Positions 24,601 through 36,976 of a DNA stretch of 64,000 bases are shown piece after piece. The notes under the pieces were generated by a model. The model ran no database searches. It was not told where the DNA came from and was given only the letters and a program-made list of their open reading frames with translations. Position 1 is the first letter of the stretch. The number at the start of each line of letters is the position of its first letter. The stretch covers positions 1 through 64,000 of the forward strand of contig JAGYXB010000805.1 in NCBI GenBank assembly GCA_022495005.1, given 5' to 3'. Made by a program: the position numbers and the translations under genes. The DNA is from Rhyacophila brunnea. Taxonomy: Eukaryota > Arthropoda > Insecta > Trichoptera > Rhyacophilidae.

Positions 24601-27600
24601 AAAATAAGTAATTTTTGATGTTTTAAGGAAAGTCTGTCACAATTTTTGATGACTGGCCCATGAAATAGTGTACTTTATTACGATTTATTGAATATTTTTA
24701 TATGCCAGAGACTCTGAAATCATTTTGAATTACGAATTAAAGGTATGGTTTTATATGAAAATAATGTTCAAGGGACTTTTTTTCGGGAAAATTTCGAATT
24801 ACAGCGAATTTGGAATTATCAGTGTTCTTACTAACGAGGTTTTATTGTATATCTTTCGAAAGAATCAGAAAGCCTAGGAATTTTTGTATTTGCAAGTCTC
24901 ATTCTAATATATATTTAGTTATAATTTATTTTTGTAACGATACAATATTTCCATGATGCAATAGTAACCTAGTTAACTCTCATATCACATGAAGCTAAAA
25001 CTAGTTCACTATGACAACAATCCTCTTATTTCTCAGGATTCCTATCGATGACGTGAACACTCGTTTGAAATTCCTGTCATCGGGTCGTGAAGATGTCGAT
25101 GTGAGATGCCTAGGAGAGGGACGGCCTTTTGCAGTTGAAGTTTTGGATCCCATCGGGCCAACACTGCCGTTTGAAAGGCTTAGAAGTATGGAGAAACAAA
25201 TGAGCGCAACACCTGAGCTAGTTACTGTTCAAGATTTACAGATTGTCAATAGGTAATTAAATAATTGGCGAATGTATTATCATTAAATTTAATAATTGCT
25301 CATAAAATAATGTATGACTTTTCGATTATATAAGCCGGTATAAATCTGAAGTCTTTGCATCAGTGTTGCAAGCTAGACGAGATAGATTTTGCAGGATCAC
25401 TTAAAATTGATATAAATCGTTTATTATTCATTTAATTCAAATAAATCCTTTACATTGTTGAATTCTTATATTATTTATTTATATTTTCAATTAATTTTGT
25501 GTCTCAGTGGAATCAAGAAAACATGTCAAATATAGTTTTTTGTGTTTATGCCTTATATAAAAAATGAGAAAGGTAAAAAATTCATTATACATATAAGTAA
25601 ATTATAAAAGAAAGATTTACTAAAACTAGAGCTAAATATAATAATTCTTCAAGATATTTAGAATATGGAGGGCCATTATATGTTTTTAACTCTATCCAGG
25701 GCTTTTTTGTAATGTAACACGGTGGAACGGCGGTCTGGCACCTTTTTTCAGTGTATCTTTAACGTTTCAAAAGCAATACGCAGATGAAACAATGTTCGCG
25801 TTTACATAGTATAAGTTAATTTTCCTGAATCATCTCGTATGAAAAGACAAAGGTATTTGAAAAATCTATCGCGTTTGATATATGCATTGAATTCTATTAG
25901 CATTTCTTCAAGTAAATGTGAACGCAAATTTTCCAAATGAATTTAATTACCCCAATAAGAGCTTCGTTTTCGATTTTTTGGTTAATGTTTGTTGATACAC
26001 TCAATACCCTTAATTTTACCTCAAACACCATTTGAAAAACGTTACTATAGAACGTCACACTGCCTTTAAACTTAGTGATAGGTAGGGGGCCTGCCAAAGA
26101 TCCTGAACTGGGGGCCCGCTTCAGGATGTGGGGGCCATGGAGATCACTATATACTTTTATTCAAACATATAATGTTTTTACAATTTTATTTTTTACTTTA
26201 GTCATTTATTTGTATGTTTGTTTGTTTATTTTTTTATGCGCTTCGTCGCATAGGAAAGGTAGCTTTAAATGATATTTAAATACAATTTTCTTTAGTAGGT
26301 AAGAAGTTTGGCAAGAAGTGAGTTCCGGCACCTTTGTTTTTTAAAAAAAAAGCACTGATTATCAAACACCTCATACCTACCGAACTGATTATTGACAAAT
26401 TTAAATAAAAATAGATTTTATAAATCAAATAAAATAATTCTTAAAAATTTACTCTATATAACTTACACCATAAAATGATAATGAAAATTTCAACTTTTTA
26501 AAAAAATCAAAATATGATTAAAAATGTTTGATTTTCACCATGTCCTGCATTCTGTAACAGCGGTGCCGATGGGTCCAATGGGTTAAAAAGATGAACAATC
26601 ATAAAAAGTCGCTTACAGTACCTATGTCATACGTTCATCAAAACATGTCATGGAGAATACACATTTTTGAGAAAGTTTCTAATATAAAAAGTTCATAATA
26701 CATATAAGTTTTCAGAGTTTGGCGGAACCATTGTTTATCGTATATTCAAAAATAGTGTTAGCCACTTGCTCGCCTATTCGGTCCGTATTCTGGGTCCAAG
26801 CACACATTGAGAAAACGACATGTGAATTTATTAGATTCGGGATCCAAACTGAAACTCACGACTTTATAAGCCACATTATCGCTCAACCATTGTCTCAAGA
26901 ATAAAAGAGGCATTATCATCTCTTAATTACTATGGCGACACATTCTCTCTATCATCTCAACTTTAATAAGTTAGTATGGTGTTTACAGAAACACCACACT
27001 CTACGTGAAGATGACCACTTTTAATTCATATCATTTATTTACTTTCTTTTCTGCAGAGATAAACTGACGATTCTAAAAATGGCCGAAGAGACCAAAACGA
27101 AAACATACCTCGCTCTGTGCGTCAAACTACCTGACCAGAAACAATCCACAACTAAAAATGGAACTGATCAAAATGAAGAAATCCCTATACATTCAGACGA
27201 CACAATGACAGAAACGGATATGAAGAAAATAAACTGCCTGACGATAGAAGGCTCAGTAATAGATGTGAAGCAAAAGACACCACTGAGGGTACTGCATCGG
27301 AGACCACTACTTGTGCGGGACAGGAGGATACATTCTTTGGACGGAGCATTTATTGAAGGTAAATAAAAATGGCGAATATGTAAGTTTTTAATATTACTGA
27401 AATGATCTCTATAGTTATATTATCCAAACTATGATTTATCATATTGAATTGATTATTTATCACTTAAGCGGTCGATAAGTATAGAATAGACCCATGTTAT
27501 TCTAAAAATATATTGAAAATGTTTTTATTGAAATTTTTACATCCTCTGGGTTAATAATAACAGTAAAATTACTTATTTCTAAATATTGATGGAATGCAAT

Positions 27601-28084
27601 GTGAAAATATTGTGGGGTAAAATTACAAATTTCTAAATATTGATAGAAAGCAATGTGAAAATGTTGTGGAGTTAGTTAGTGAATATTTTCAATTATGGTT
27701 TTTGTTTAATTAAAAGGGATTTAATTTTCAAAAACAGCTAAATTGATATTAAATTTTGAAAGGGAAAACGTAACACACCAGGTCACCAATTTTGATTACG
27801 ACCACTGTTAAAATGACCTCGGTTTAGCTATTTGGTTTGTTTCTTGATTCAAGAGAATGAAACTGGAGAAAAAATTGTGCTTTTTAGGTAAACCAAATCT
27901 ATTCACGGTAAAATTGACAACACAGGCCGGGACTTACATCAAAGAATTCGTCCATGGAGACTTCGGAAGGACCACACCTAACCTTACAGGGATACTTGGT
28001 TTCAAAGTGGACATTCTCGCTCTGGATGTCTTGTCCGTCAACGTTGACTGGCCTAAGAAAATAACCGCAGATATGGGTTTATAA
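18630..28084 (+). CDS. Pus10: tRNA pseudouridine synthase Pus10 (9 exons)
   Basis: Pus10 isomerises uridine to pseudouridine in tRNA (positions 54/55 in archaea and part of the eukaryotic tRNA set). Exons: 18630-18752, 19321-19502, 22617-22726, 22848-22987, 23085-23314, 24273-24386, 25037-25252, 27057-27358, 27888-28084. All introns are GT-AG, the phases join without a break, and the product is 537 aa, close to the usual 530. Two CxxC pairs (C16/C19 and C75/C78) fit the N-terminal zinc site and the middle fits the THUMP-containing part. GREDVDVRCLGEGRPF (from residue 316) is the catalytic motif, with Asp319 as the probable nucleophile. KTPLRVLHRRP and TQAGTYIKEFVHGDFGRT are the C-terminal family signatures. 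An upstream in-frame TTG at 18603 is not used as the start because ATG 18630 begins the conserved part. Exons 6 and 7 are symmetric (phase 2-2). Nothing looks broken. Confidence 0.96.
18894..19223. mobile_element. GGTA-end MITE with TTAGG-like array, in Pus10 intron 1
   Basis: The element spans 18902-19215 (314 bp). The left end is GGTAATTGTGCCGCAGAGG and continues as TGGCCATGAG to 18930. The right end is its complement with one mismatch in 29 bases. It is flanked by the identical octamer TTTTATAT at 18894-18901 and 19216-19223. Near the right end (about 19098-19156) is a degenerate TTAGG array. It makes up more than half of the 568-base intron. Confidence 0.88.
19937..20035. mobile_element. 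Fragment of hAT MITE family B (one end)
   Basis: Starts CAGTGACAAATGGTGG and continues with AGGCTGTTAAGATC, ATAGTGCACAC and CAGTCATACGTATTTG, matching the inward-read right end of the copy at 10050-10591. It lies in Pus10 intron 2. Confidence 0.55.
20304..21200. mobile_element. hAT-type MITE, CATGGCCCCCACA family, copy 3
   Basis: Left end CATGGCCCCCACAACGG and right end TTCAGGTTGTGTGGGCCAT bracket about 900 bases in Pus10 intron 2. The TAAGTGAGATAAACAC and TTTTACCTCGAACACCATTT blocks shared with copies 1 and 4 are present. About 20440-20760 is extra sequence of unknown origin. No clear octamer duplication, so the insertion is old or an end was rearranged. Confidence 0.55.
21690..22153. mobile_element. 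hAT MITE family B, copy 2 (diverged, partly duplicated)
   Basis: The right end reads GCCCACCTCCACCCTTGGCCACTG and inner parts repeat TTGGTTAGTTTT, CCCTGCCTAA and CCAAACCATAATAG in both orientations, as in 10050-10591. The left end is irregular, with two direct copies of the GTGCACAC..CAGTCATAC subterminal block. It lies in Pus10 intron 2. Confidence 0.55.
23565..23908. mobile_element. Pogo-like MITE (family C), copy A, 5'-truncated
   Basis: The right end AACGAGGTTTTACTG runs into TA. The body (from GTTTCTGATCATAGATGTGC) is nearly identical to copy B at 24465-24847, in the same orientation. The left terminal repeat is missing. It lies in Pus10 intron 5, just upstream of exon 6. Confidence 0.75.
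24463..24849. mobile_element. Pogo-like MITE (family C), copy B
   Basis: Complete copy of 383 bp with inverted ends CAGTAAAACCTCGTTAATAC and, read inward from the right, CAATAAAACCTCGTTAG, flanked by TA on both sides. CAG-starting ends and TA duplication fit the pogo/Tigger branch. It is non-coding and lies in Pus10 intron 6. Confidence 0.8.
25990..26139. mobile_element. hAT-type MITE, CATGGCCCCCACA family, copy 4 (3' end only)
   Basis: Only the terminal part is present: a TTTTACCTCAAACACCATTT block, ACGTCACACTGCC, and the end GGATGTGGGGGCCATG, whose last 13 bases are the exact complement of the family left end. It lies in Pus10 intron 7. Confidence 0.65.
26722..26900 (-). mobile_element. 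tRNA-derived SINE, copy 4 (old)
   Basis: On the minus strand the family order is kept: a degenerate tRNA-like head near 26900 with an ACTTTATAAGCC remnant, a diverged spacer, then the GGGTCCAAG..GGTCC and GCCACTTGCTC blocks seen at 45745-45730. It lies in Pus10 intron 7. Confidence 0.5.
27564..27671. repeat. 54-bp tandem duplication in Pus10 intron 8
   Basis: Units 27564-27617 and 27618-27671 are direct copies differing at only a few positions (TTTCTAAATATTGAT and GCAATGTGAAAAT in both). Confidence 0.7.
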
Positions 28085-28116
28085 CATGACATGTATAAAA
28101 ATTAATGTTTTGTTAT

Positions 28117-28122
28117 AATAAA
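28117..28122 (+). terminator. Probable Pus10 polyadenylation signal
   Basis: AATAAA lies 33 bases after the Pus10 stop codon and is followed by a T-rich stretch. Confidence 0.6.
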
Positions 28123-28680
28123 CTATTTCTTTTACTATATTTTTTTTTACAAAAAGATTTTTTCTAGTGGTTTTATATTTTTCTATGACATGTTTACAAA
28201 TTATGTAGATTTGTTATAAAATTATTTTTAAATTACTTAGTTAATTACTATTCATACACATAATCATGAAAAAACCATCAATTCTTTAAACTAATTAATT
28301 AACAATGTTGCGTCCCCAGGGTGGGATTTGGCTTCATTCACGATAGTTCTCTCCTCACTCCAGTTTCCAAGTCTTGTCTACCATTCGCCTTCATATTGAT
28401 AAATTATAACTACATACATCAAACTCTGGCCTACCATTAATAACAGCTGATATACAGGCGGTCCTCGACTTTCAATCGTTCTATTTTCGTACAATTCACT
28501 ATTTCGTCCATTCCTTAAAATTTAGATTTTTGCTGATAATGCAAAAACTGTGCGCTTCCATGCCGTCGCTCCTCCGCTCCCCGTCACCTTCTCAAATACA
28601 TAATAGGGTGGTACCTATTCAACTATCGCTTGACAAGTTGATAAAGAAAACACTTGATTGCTAATATGCCTCGTTAATTT

Positions 28681-29474
28681 ATTATCCTCCATGACCACGT
28701 CCCGATCCTGATAAGATCATAATGGGCCTGCAGAGTGGAAATTTTGTTTTTACCAGAAATGGATATCAGCCACTTGCTCTACCTACTAGTCAGGGATGGC
28801 GAACCTATGGCACGTGAATGTAAGTTTTACAAATAGGTACAGGTATTACAATAACTTAACCTAAATATATATTATAGAATATTAAAAATGCGTATTTTCT
28901 TCGGTTATTATTACCAATAATATTTATCAATCGATGCGCGAACGGAAATGACGAAATTCGTGCATAAATGACTGATCACATTGTATAAAAAATAACAGGC
29001 AGATACTCTTCAAGAATATGCATTATAATTAATTTAAATTGCATGGATCGGCCCTTAGGTTTTATGCGTTATGCATAATAATAATATAGCACTGACCTCA
29101 TCAGGCGGCGGGGGAAGCTGTGTCGCGGAGGATGCCAAATCTGATCTGAGCAATTTTGGCGTCAATTTGTGCGTAAACTAAATAGGTATTATAAAAATAC
29201 TCAAGAACTTAATTAATTAAAAATTTTGAACTTTTTTAATAGAATTCTTATAATTATTTTTTCATTTTTTTCCTGATCAAACTACTCGGCACGTCAGGCA
29301 GTCAAATATTTGGGAAATTTTGGCACGCGTACGTAAAAAGGTTCGCCAACCCTGTACTAGGTCCATACTCTGACTCACACAAATTGAAAGACAATAATAT
29401 GTGTACTTCCCAGACCCAGGATTCGAACCTGCGACCTATAACGCTATATGCCGACGCTTAAGCCGCGCACACTG
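28681..29474 (-). mobile_element. tRNA-derived SINE, copy 5, split by a hAT element
   Basis: The SINE occupies 28681-28790 (3' part, with CCGATCCTGATAAGATCAT and GCCACTTGCTC) and 29355-29474 (5' part, with the B box GGATTCGAACC on the plus strand and the AAGCCGCGC head). The two parts join at the family word CTACTAGGTCCATAC once the element at 28791-29354 is removed. Confidence 0.75.
28784..29362. mobile_element. hAT-type non-autonomous element inside a SINE
   Basis: The element spans 28791-29354 (564 bp). Its ends are CAGGGATGGCGAACC and, read inward from the right, CAGGGTTGGCGAACC. The flanking duplication is TACTAG(G)T: the right copy is the full octamer TACTAGGT and the left copy has lost one G. 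The interior is non-coding, with a GC-rich patch near 29098-29160. Confidence 0.75.
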
Positions 29475-31514
29475 TATGTATTATACCCATTGATTAATAA
29501 ATTTTTTTTTTACATTGCTCTACTTTCGAATATTTAACATTCAAACACATTTTTGAGGGACCAATTACGTGCAAAAGTCAAGGGATTATAATAATTATCA
29601 GAAAATAATTTTTAACATGATATTTGGTAAACTTCCATGTTTTTTTTTAATGTTAATGCAAGTGTGTCACAAACGTTGCTGTCCAAAATGTGTGTATTGA
29701 TACTTTTTTTTCGATATTGATACCAATATTTTGCAATTTTTTCAGAAAAAGATCTCTCGTAAACACGCAAATGTTTTTCTTCCGATACGATACGCTATTA
29801 GGTGTAGTGTAGGGGTTTTTTGGGATTAAAAATAAAATTCAACAAATGTTTGCTATTCATGCGTTTAATCGTACAGTATACTTTTACACAACATATTTTA
29901 AAGGATATCACATATCATCTCACATATTTACCTTGAACTAGTCAAACATAAAAATATTTATACACGAGCCGTCGCCTCCGCTCGCAACACTGCCCAACAC
30001 GCATTTTTATTCCAAAGCGACATCACAAATGGAATCACTACTTATTTTCACTTGGACAAAACTACTCATACAAATCAAAAGCAAACAAAAGATCAGAATT
30101 AAAACAAAATTAGAAAAAAAAAAGAAAAATAATTTCGATACAAATATTTTCTCTTTACCTAAAACACTGAATGAATGAGTACATATTGTGAGATTGCAAC
30201 ATTAAAATAAAAAGACTAACATATACAAAGCATTTGCAAAATGGCAATAATTCTATAAGATGTTAAAATAATATTATGTTTTAAAAAAAGTTGCTATTAT
30301 AGAATAAAATTCTCCCCTGTTTTAGTGATAATCATTTTGTTTACAACTATTGTTAAAATTTTGCCATAAAAACTCTAATGGAAGAAATCAATCATTCTTG
30401 GTACAGTATGTGCATTAAAAATATGTATAACTATTATGACATAATATAAAGGGAAAATATACTCGGAAACAGAATAGTATAAGAATGAGTTTATCATATG
30501 TAATGGAGTCAATATATAGAGTTAATGTAGAGAAAAAAATTTATCCTAACAAAATCTACCATAAGAGATAAAGCTACTAATAAATAAATCGTAAAAGAGC
30601 ATACCAGATTAGAAATAATGAGACAAAATAAATAACTAATAAATTTAATAATTAATTTCTTGTAATTATCGTGCAAAGCTGGATTAATATTATAGACTAA
30701 AAATTATTCAAAAACAGTAATCTTCAGAACTTCACAAAAAAAAAAATGATTTAATTACAAAGATTATACAGTATTTGCCTAATTTGACAAAACAAAAATA
30801 ATAAAACCAGTACCAAAGCAGGGGTGCAAATTGGATACCCAATGATTCCTACAGAGTATTTTCTAAATGGGCTATAACTTAACAATCTATATAATAGGAC
30901 TATTCAAAATATAAATTGGATTCATAGAACTAAAATACAACTAATCAGACATTATAATAATATAATTATCTGATGCCATAATTAAATTATTACATTTTAT
31001 GGAATGTCAATTTCTTCCAAGAGAATGAAAATAATAAATATAATATACAAAAAGGAATAACAAGGGGAAAAAACCTAATGACAATTGTATTATCATTTAT
31101 TAGGATTATCTTCTCGTAACTTGTTTTTTATACATAGGTCTTTTTCAAAACATAACCTGTCAATATTATTAGAATCTAGGTCTGCACTTTATTTACGTTT
31201 TATTGATATCAAAGACAGTTAAAGGAATGCAGACTAGAAAATATTGTCAGCACAGAACTTATCTATAAATGTATGACTGGTACTTATTCCCTTTGCCTGA
31301 GATGCATAGAATGTCGAGTTATGTTAAAACGAAATATAGTAAAAACGACATGCATAAATCAAAATAGAATGAGAACTACAAAAGTCTTAGTGTCGTAACA
31401 CGCATTATTGAAATATTGTTTAATTGACATAGAATGATAAAATCATCAAAACTGCACAATATAAATTAATATAAACTTAATGGAGGTTAACTGGAACAAT
31501 TGACGCATTGCAGA
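29475..31514. other. Intergenic, nothing recognised
   Basis: Very AT-rich sequence downstream of Pus10 with many homopolymer runs. No gene, RNA or element ends were recognised. Confidence 0.45.
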
Positions 31515-32818
31515 TACGAGGGTGGGTCAATAAGTCCTTAGAAAAGCCGACAGGTGGCGCGACTAGTACTGTAAGCGGTTTGTTTTCATGCAGCGGCACT
31601 ACCGATTCAGTATGCTGCGAAGTTTCAATCAGATTGGTCGGGTTGTTGTGTGTTTCTCGTACATTTAAAAAAAAATTTGCTTGTGGAAAATGGAAAAATG
31701 GAAAATGGAGAAAATTGAGTTTAGAGCTGTTATTAAACATTTTAATATAAAAGGGTTAACAGCAAAGGAAATAAAAAATGAGTTGGATTTAGTTCACGGC
31801 ATATCTGCTCCTTCACTTGCAACTATTTATAACTGGTTAAATGAATTTAAACGTGGTCGTACATCAACAAAGGATGAACCACGCTCAGGACGTCCTGTAG
31901 AGGTGACTACACCAGAAATGATCAATAAAATCCACGATATGGTGTTAAGTGACCGAAGATTAAAGTTGAGTGAGATAATTGAGGTTACAGGGATCTCAAA
32001 AGGTAGCGTCATTTCTATTTTACATGACAAATTGGGCATGAAAAAATTTCTGCAAGATGGGTGCCGCGTTTGCTCACAGTCGACAATAAACGCAATAGGG
32101 TGGTGGCCTCTAAAGCCCTGTTGTCGCTCATGCAACGCAATCCGGATGAATTTTTTCGTCGCTTTGTGACTGTAGATGAAACATGGATACACCACTATAC
32201 TCCCGAGACGAAAGAACAGTCAAAGCAGTGGATTGCGAAAGGCGAACCATGTCCAAAGAAGGCGAAAACCGTAAAATCAGCTGGTAAGGTTATGGCTACT
32301 GTATTTTGGGATGCACGTGGAATTATTTTCGTTGACTATTTGGAAAAAGGAAAAACAATAACAGGGGATTATTATGCATCTTTATTGGACCAGCTAAAAA
32401 ACAAAATTGAAGAAAAACGGCCTCATTTAAACAGGAAAAAAATCCTCTTTCATCAGGACAATGCCCGTGTTCACACATGTTTACGATCAATGGCTAAAAT
32501 TGAAGAATTGAAGTTCGAATTGGTCGACCACCCACCGTATTCGCCAGATTTAGCCCCAGTGACTTTTTCCTTTTCCCAAACTTAAAAAAATGGCTAAGTG
32601 GACAACGTTTTTTTTCAAATGAAGAAGTCATCGATCGGACAAATGCTTATTTTGAGGACCTTCCGAAAACTTATTTTTCTGACGGTTTAAAAAAAATTGA
32701 GAAACGTCTAACCAAGTGTATTGAGCTCCAAGGAGATTATGTTGAGAAATAAAAAAAAATACAAAAATAAAAACTGTTTTAATGCTTTTTTCTAAGGAAT
32801 TATTGACCCACCCTCGTA
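31515..32818 (+). mobile_element. Mariner (DD34D) transposon copy, 1,300 bp
   Basis: The element spans 31517-32816, flanked by TA at 31515-31516 and 32817-32818. The inverted ends CGAGGGTGGGTCAATAAGTC and, read inward from the right, CGAGGGTGGGTCAATAATTC match at all but one of the first 26 bases. It contains one transposase gene with two reading-frame breaks. Length, TA duplication and the 34-residue spacing of the last two catalytic aspartates are all typical of mariner. Confidence 0.95.
31690..32752 (+). pseudogene. Mariner transposase, two frameshifts
   Basis: The N-terminal part (to about 32046) carries the paired helix-turn-helix DNA-binding region, with ATIYNWLNEFKRGR and the linker DEPRSGRP. 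The frame then breaks near 32047 by one missing base in an A/T run; the next frame carries SARWVPRLLTVDNK, the first catalytic Asp in FVTVDETW and the second in HQDNARVH. A second one-base loss near 32558 moves the third catalytic Asp (SDFFLFP) to a new frame, which runs to the stop at 32750-32752. There are exactly 34 residues between the second and third Asp. All three catalytic residues survive but the frame is broken twice, so this copy should not make transposase. Confidence 0.92.
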
Positions 32819-35800
32819 CAATAATCTATAGCAAGGCTACTGGATTGGTATACTTTTTATTAGCATGGCAAGAATTTCACATATAGTGCTGAGACGCTTT
32901 CTTTTTAATTTATATTAAAAAGAAAGCAAAGAATATTGTAAGTCTTTCATATTTGTGTATTTAATCGATATTCAAGATATTTCAAATGCTTGCAATATTC
33001 ATAACTTTGTTGTTTACATGGTTTGCAAGTCGCAACTGACAACTAATATCAGCTGTCACCAGTCCTACGCTCATATTCTTACAAGAACAATGTTTATTTT
33101 CATAGTATTCACTATACATTAAAACGGAAAAATAGCATTTAGCGTTTGCCGACATTCCATTGATCTCGGCCTTACAGCCCAATACTTAGTCAATCTTGTT
33201 TAAATGAGTGGTTTTATTATGTCATGTGGTCGATCTTGGGGCGCACAACACTTAACGCATGGCAAAAATCTTTCCAACTTAAATCCCGAAACCTGTTTTC
33301 ACATCACACATCTATTCAAACAAAATCAAAAAAGCGACATTTCAATGTTGTTTATATACTGTCAACTACGCATATAGTTTGTTTGATACATAATTAGTTG
33401 TTTTTACATAACATCTAAAACTTTGCATTTGGCCATAGAGAGCTTTATTGTACAATGTAATAAAAAGAATACTCATTACGATCTGACAATTCTCTAATAA
33501 AAACAGTGAACAAAATAAGACACAATCGATATCATATCATTATATTTTAATATCACTAATAACTCTATTTCTAACCTTTTTATATGAAATTTTCCCTCTG
33601 AATAATATTGTGATTTTATAAACTGTGTATAGGGTTATATTTAAACTGGTTTTGTGATAACTGAGTCTAATAATATGTTGAAAATCTGACACATTTCTCT
33701 TCTACATACATATTATTTTCATGACAACAAAATAAAAAAGCCTTTTTTCTAAGTGTGTTCACAAAAAAATGCCATGTTATTTTCTATTATAATTATAATA
33801 ACTGCACTATACAGTTTTACTGCCATTTATTTTATTATACATAACAAAGGGTGGTATAAAAAGTGTATTTAATAAGATAAACGTTAACAATCAAATATTA
33901 CCCAAAGAAACAATGTGTTAGTATAATCGCATTTCTCACTCAAACTGGGTTACAGGATTATATGAAATAATTCTAATATTCACTTCTAACACAAATGTAA
34001 TTTATAGCTCCATAAAACGTCGTAATATTTTTGAATGAAATTTTTTTCTGATTTCTTTTGGAAGTTTTCGGTAGTTTCTGCAGTTCCGTTTTATTTTAGT
34101 AAATTTAATACTTGGTTTTACATTTTTATTTTCCGCAATTTATGTCTAAAATATTAAAAATTCAATTTACATATTCCCCCCAAACATCCAATTGAATTAA
34201 ATGAAACTTGTCCGATGAAGAAAAAATGAACTCAAATCCAATTCCAACCAAAGATGCTATGAGGTACACCGTAGGCCTAAATAGCTATTTTACTAGTATT
34301 GATGACGTTCCAAGATTTTTATATAAATAAGATTTAACCTTTTCTATGCCTCACGATATTACTATGGCACCTGACAGACCGCAGATTTTTAACGACACAC
34401 GTTGAATGTGGATCGAAGCTCTTACTAAAATCACTGTAATACTGATAATTTGTGGCTTAGTATTTCATAATTATTCAAACAGATGTCACTGTGTGATTAA
34501 TTTTTTAGATTATGCAAATCAATCGACAGTGGCTAGTAATTTGAGTTTAAAGTCACACGAAATTTGTACGTGCGGCCTGTCGATCATAGAGCGATAATAC
34601 TCGCTGAAAGCATAGAACTGGTTATCCTTCAAAAACGTTAAATTGTGGTTTCACTGTACGTAAATAATTACAATAAATCTTCTTTTCTATTGATTGTTTT
34701 GTTATATAGAAAGTTATTAAATGCCATAGAGAATGGATATAGTATGTACTATGAGCATGTCTTATGTAGGGAAAAATAAATTTCTATATCATGTTACGGT
34801 TTTGAAATCGACAATATGGGTACATTTCACATTACTTGAAGTGACTTATATTATTAAAACCATAAACGATTAAAGCAGTCAGGTATGAACTTAAAACGAA
34901 TTCATGGTTTCCCTACTCTGATAATAAAAATACACATTAAATCTACGACAAAGCTGATAGATATCATTTATAAATTGTTAAAACTGTTAGGAACAAGCAG
35001 ACTTGGTATTTTATAATACATTTACATTAACGAATATACTATATTTTTATAATAGAATTATCATCACCTGAGAGCAGTACTGGTCACAAATGAAATTTTT
35101 TGAAACATCCTACTTCAATTGCTTATTTGTTACTAATTTGTGTAGATAAATAAATGTAGGCATATTTTTGTACAACTATTGCTGATTTTTTTTTGCATAT
35201 ATTTGTCTATTAAATAATAACTAATTTACGTAGGCAGGTGGTTACAAAGAATTTTCCGATAAAATGTGAATTAAAATAGTTCTGCATTCAGCTGACGATG
35301 TTTAGTTATATCTACATTGTCACTAAAATAATATAATAAATCAGACATACTGACATTTTCCATCTCATTTATAATGCCTTTCTGAAAAGGGCAACAGTAT
35401 AATATTATAATAGTCTTGTTTTTTTTGCATTTCGCGTATTATCAGTAAAATAATTATTATCAACGCTGTTGTATCAACAATTTTACACTACATTTACAAC
35501 GTATGCGGACTATTAAACTGGTGTTTAAAATATTACAAACTCGTTAAATATTAAGTGTTGTAATTATTGAAATGTCTATACTTATCAATCATTCTGAATG
35601 AATTTTCTTCACTCGTAACATTTTTTATTATTTCAGTGTTCAAATATTGAACTTTTATCTTAGACCTTGAACACAGACACTCGACTCGACAAAAAACACA
35701 CAGACGCGATTGAAATCATATTTTTCTAACTTACACACTTCATTGACATGCATGTTGAGCACTTTCCAAGTCTATTAAAGGCACTTACAGCTGTATTTGA

Positions 35801-36667
35801 CGAATAATGCTGTGTCAATGATATGTGCATTAAGTTATATATGTTTTGTGAATACCAATTAGGAGTTTGTATGTGCGACCCAGACACATCAGCGTTGCTG
35901 CATGTAATGCTAAGCCTAAGCTATGTCCTATCCTAAAATTACATGAAATTTTTTCAAACGTGAAATTGGTATGGTAAGACTATTCAATTGATACTAAATC
36001 TAAAAAAAAAGTAGTAACAATATGCTAGCACCATCGTCCTTGAAAAAGTAAAGTGGTAAAATAAAACTACAGCTATTTATACAACAACAAAAAATCAATG
36101 CATTGAAGCCTATAGACGTCATTCCTGTCGGCGGTTAGAAATATCATCCATGAAATTGTTTGAAAAAAAATTGTTGAATTTAAAAAAAAAGTTCCAATAC
36201 CAGCATTTAGTTAAACGATGCTATCTGATAGGAACGCTGACACGTTTTGTATTTTATTATAAATTAATTTGGACAAATTTATACAAATATACAATGACTG
36301 AATTAAAAATATAAAATGTATGTAATACCGGGACACATTCCTGCTTTACTAAACAGGGGCACACTTATAGAGACCTAATATACTTTTAAAAAATACTCCC
36401 AATACCTACATACTCGTATACAAAAAAAAATCAATATAAAAAATAATCTTTAATAGCTAATAAATAAAATTAATAAATATCTTAATGGTAAAAAATATTC
36501 AATGCTGAAATAGCTGCCTTCACACCCTGTATAGGGATACGGCTTCGGCTTCATATATCATCATCGTAACAAGCGAGGCAAAGCAAGTTCAATTGAAATT
36601 CTCCGTTCATGTATCCATAGGCAACGATGGCATCTCAATATAATTCATACTTGGAAGACTGCAAAGC
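32819..36667. other. Intergenic, nothing recognised
   Basis: AT-rich sequence between the mariner copy and the repeat at 36668. Small open frames are scattered and have no motif. Confidence 0.45.
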
Positions 36668-36976
36668 AGGGAACTCGGAAATAATGGTTACTGAAATACC
36701 TAATGGGTAAGGAGTAGCAGGTAACTGATCTCGAGTAAAGAATAATCCGGGATAAACTAAAACACGTGTCAAGAATACGTCATACGTCGAATACTGACAA
36801 CTGCGCTCGGTTTATGCATTGACGTTCATTTAATATTGGTGTATTACACACACTATTGCACGTGCATAATGCGTGTTTCATTTTCGTAGGACACTCACAT
36901 TCAAAACCCTGCATCAAAATGTAGTGTATTGAATATTGCCTATCGGAATTCTATTTATTATCTATTCTGTGCTGCA
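36668..36976 (-). repeat. About 300-bp dispersed repeat, inverted copy of 10728-11032
   Basis: Read on the minus strand it follows 10728-11032 throughout, including GCATTATGCACGTGCAATAG and CAGTATTCGACGTA. The boundaries are approximate. Confidence 0.65.
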
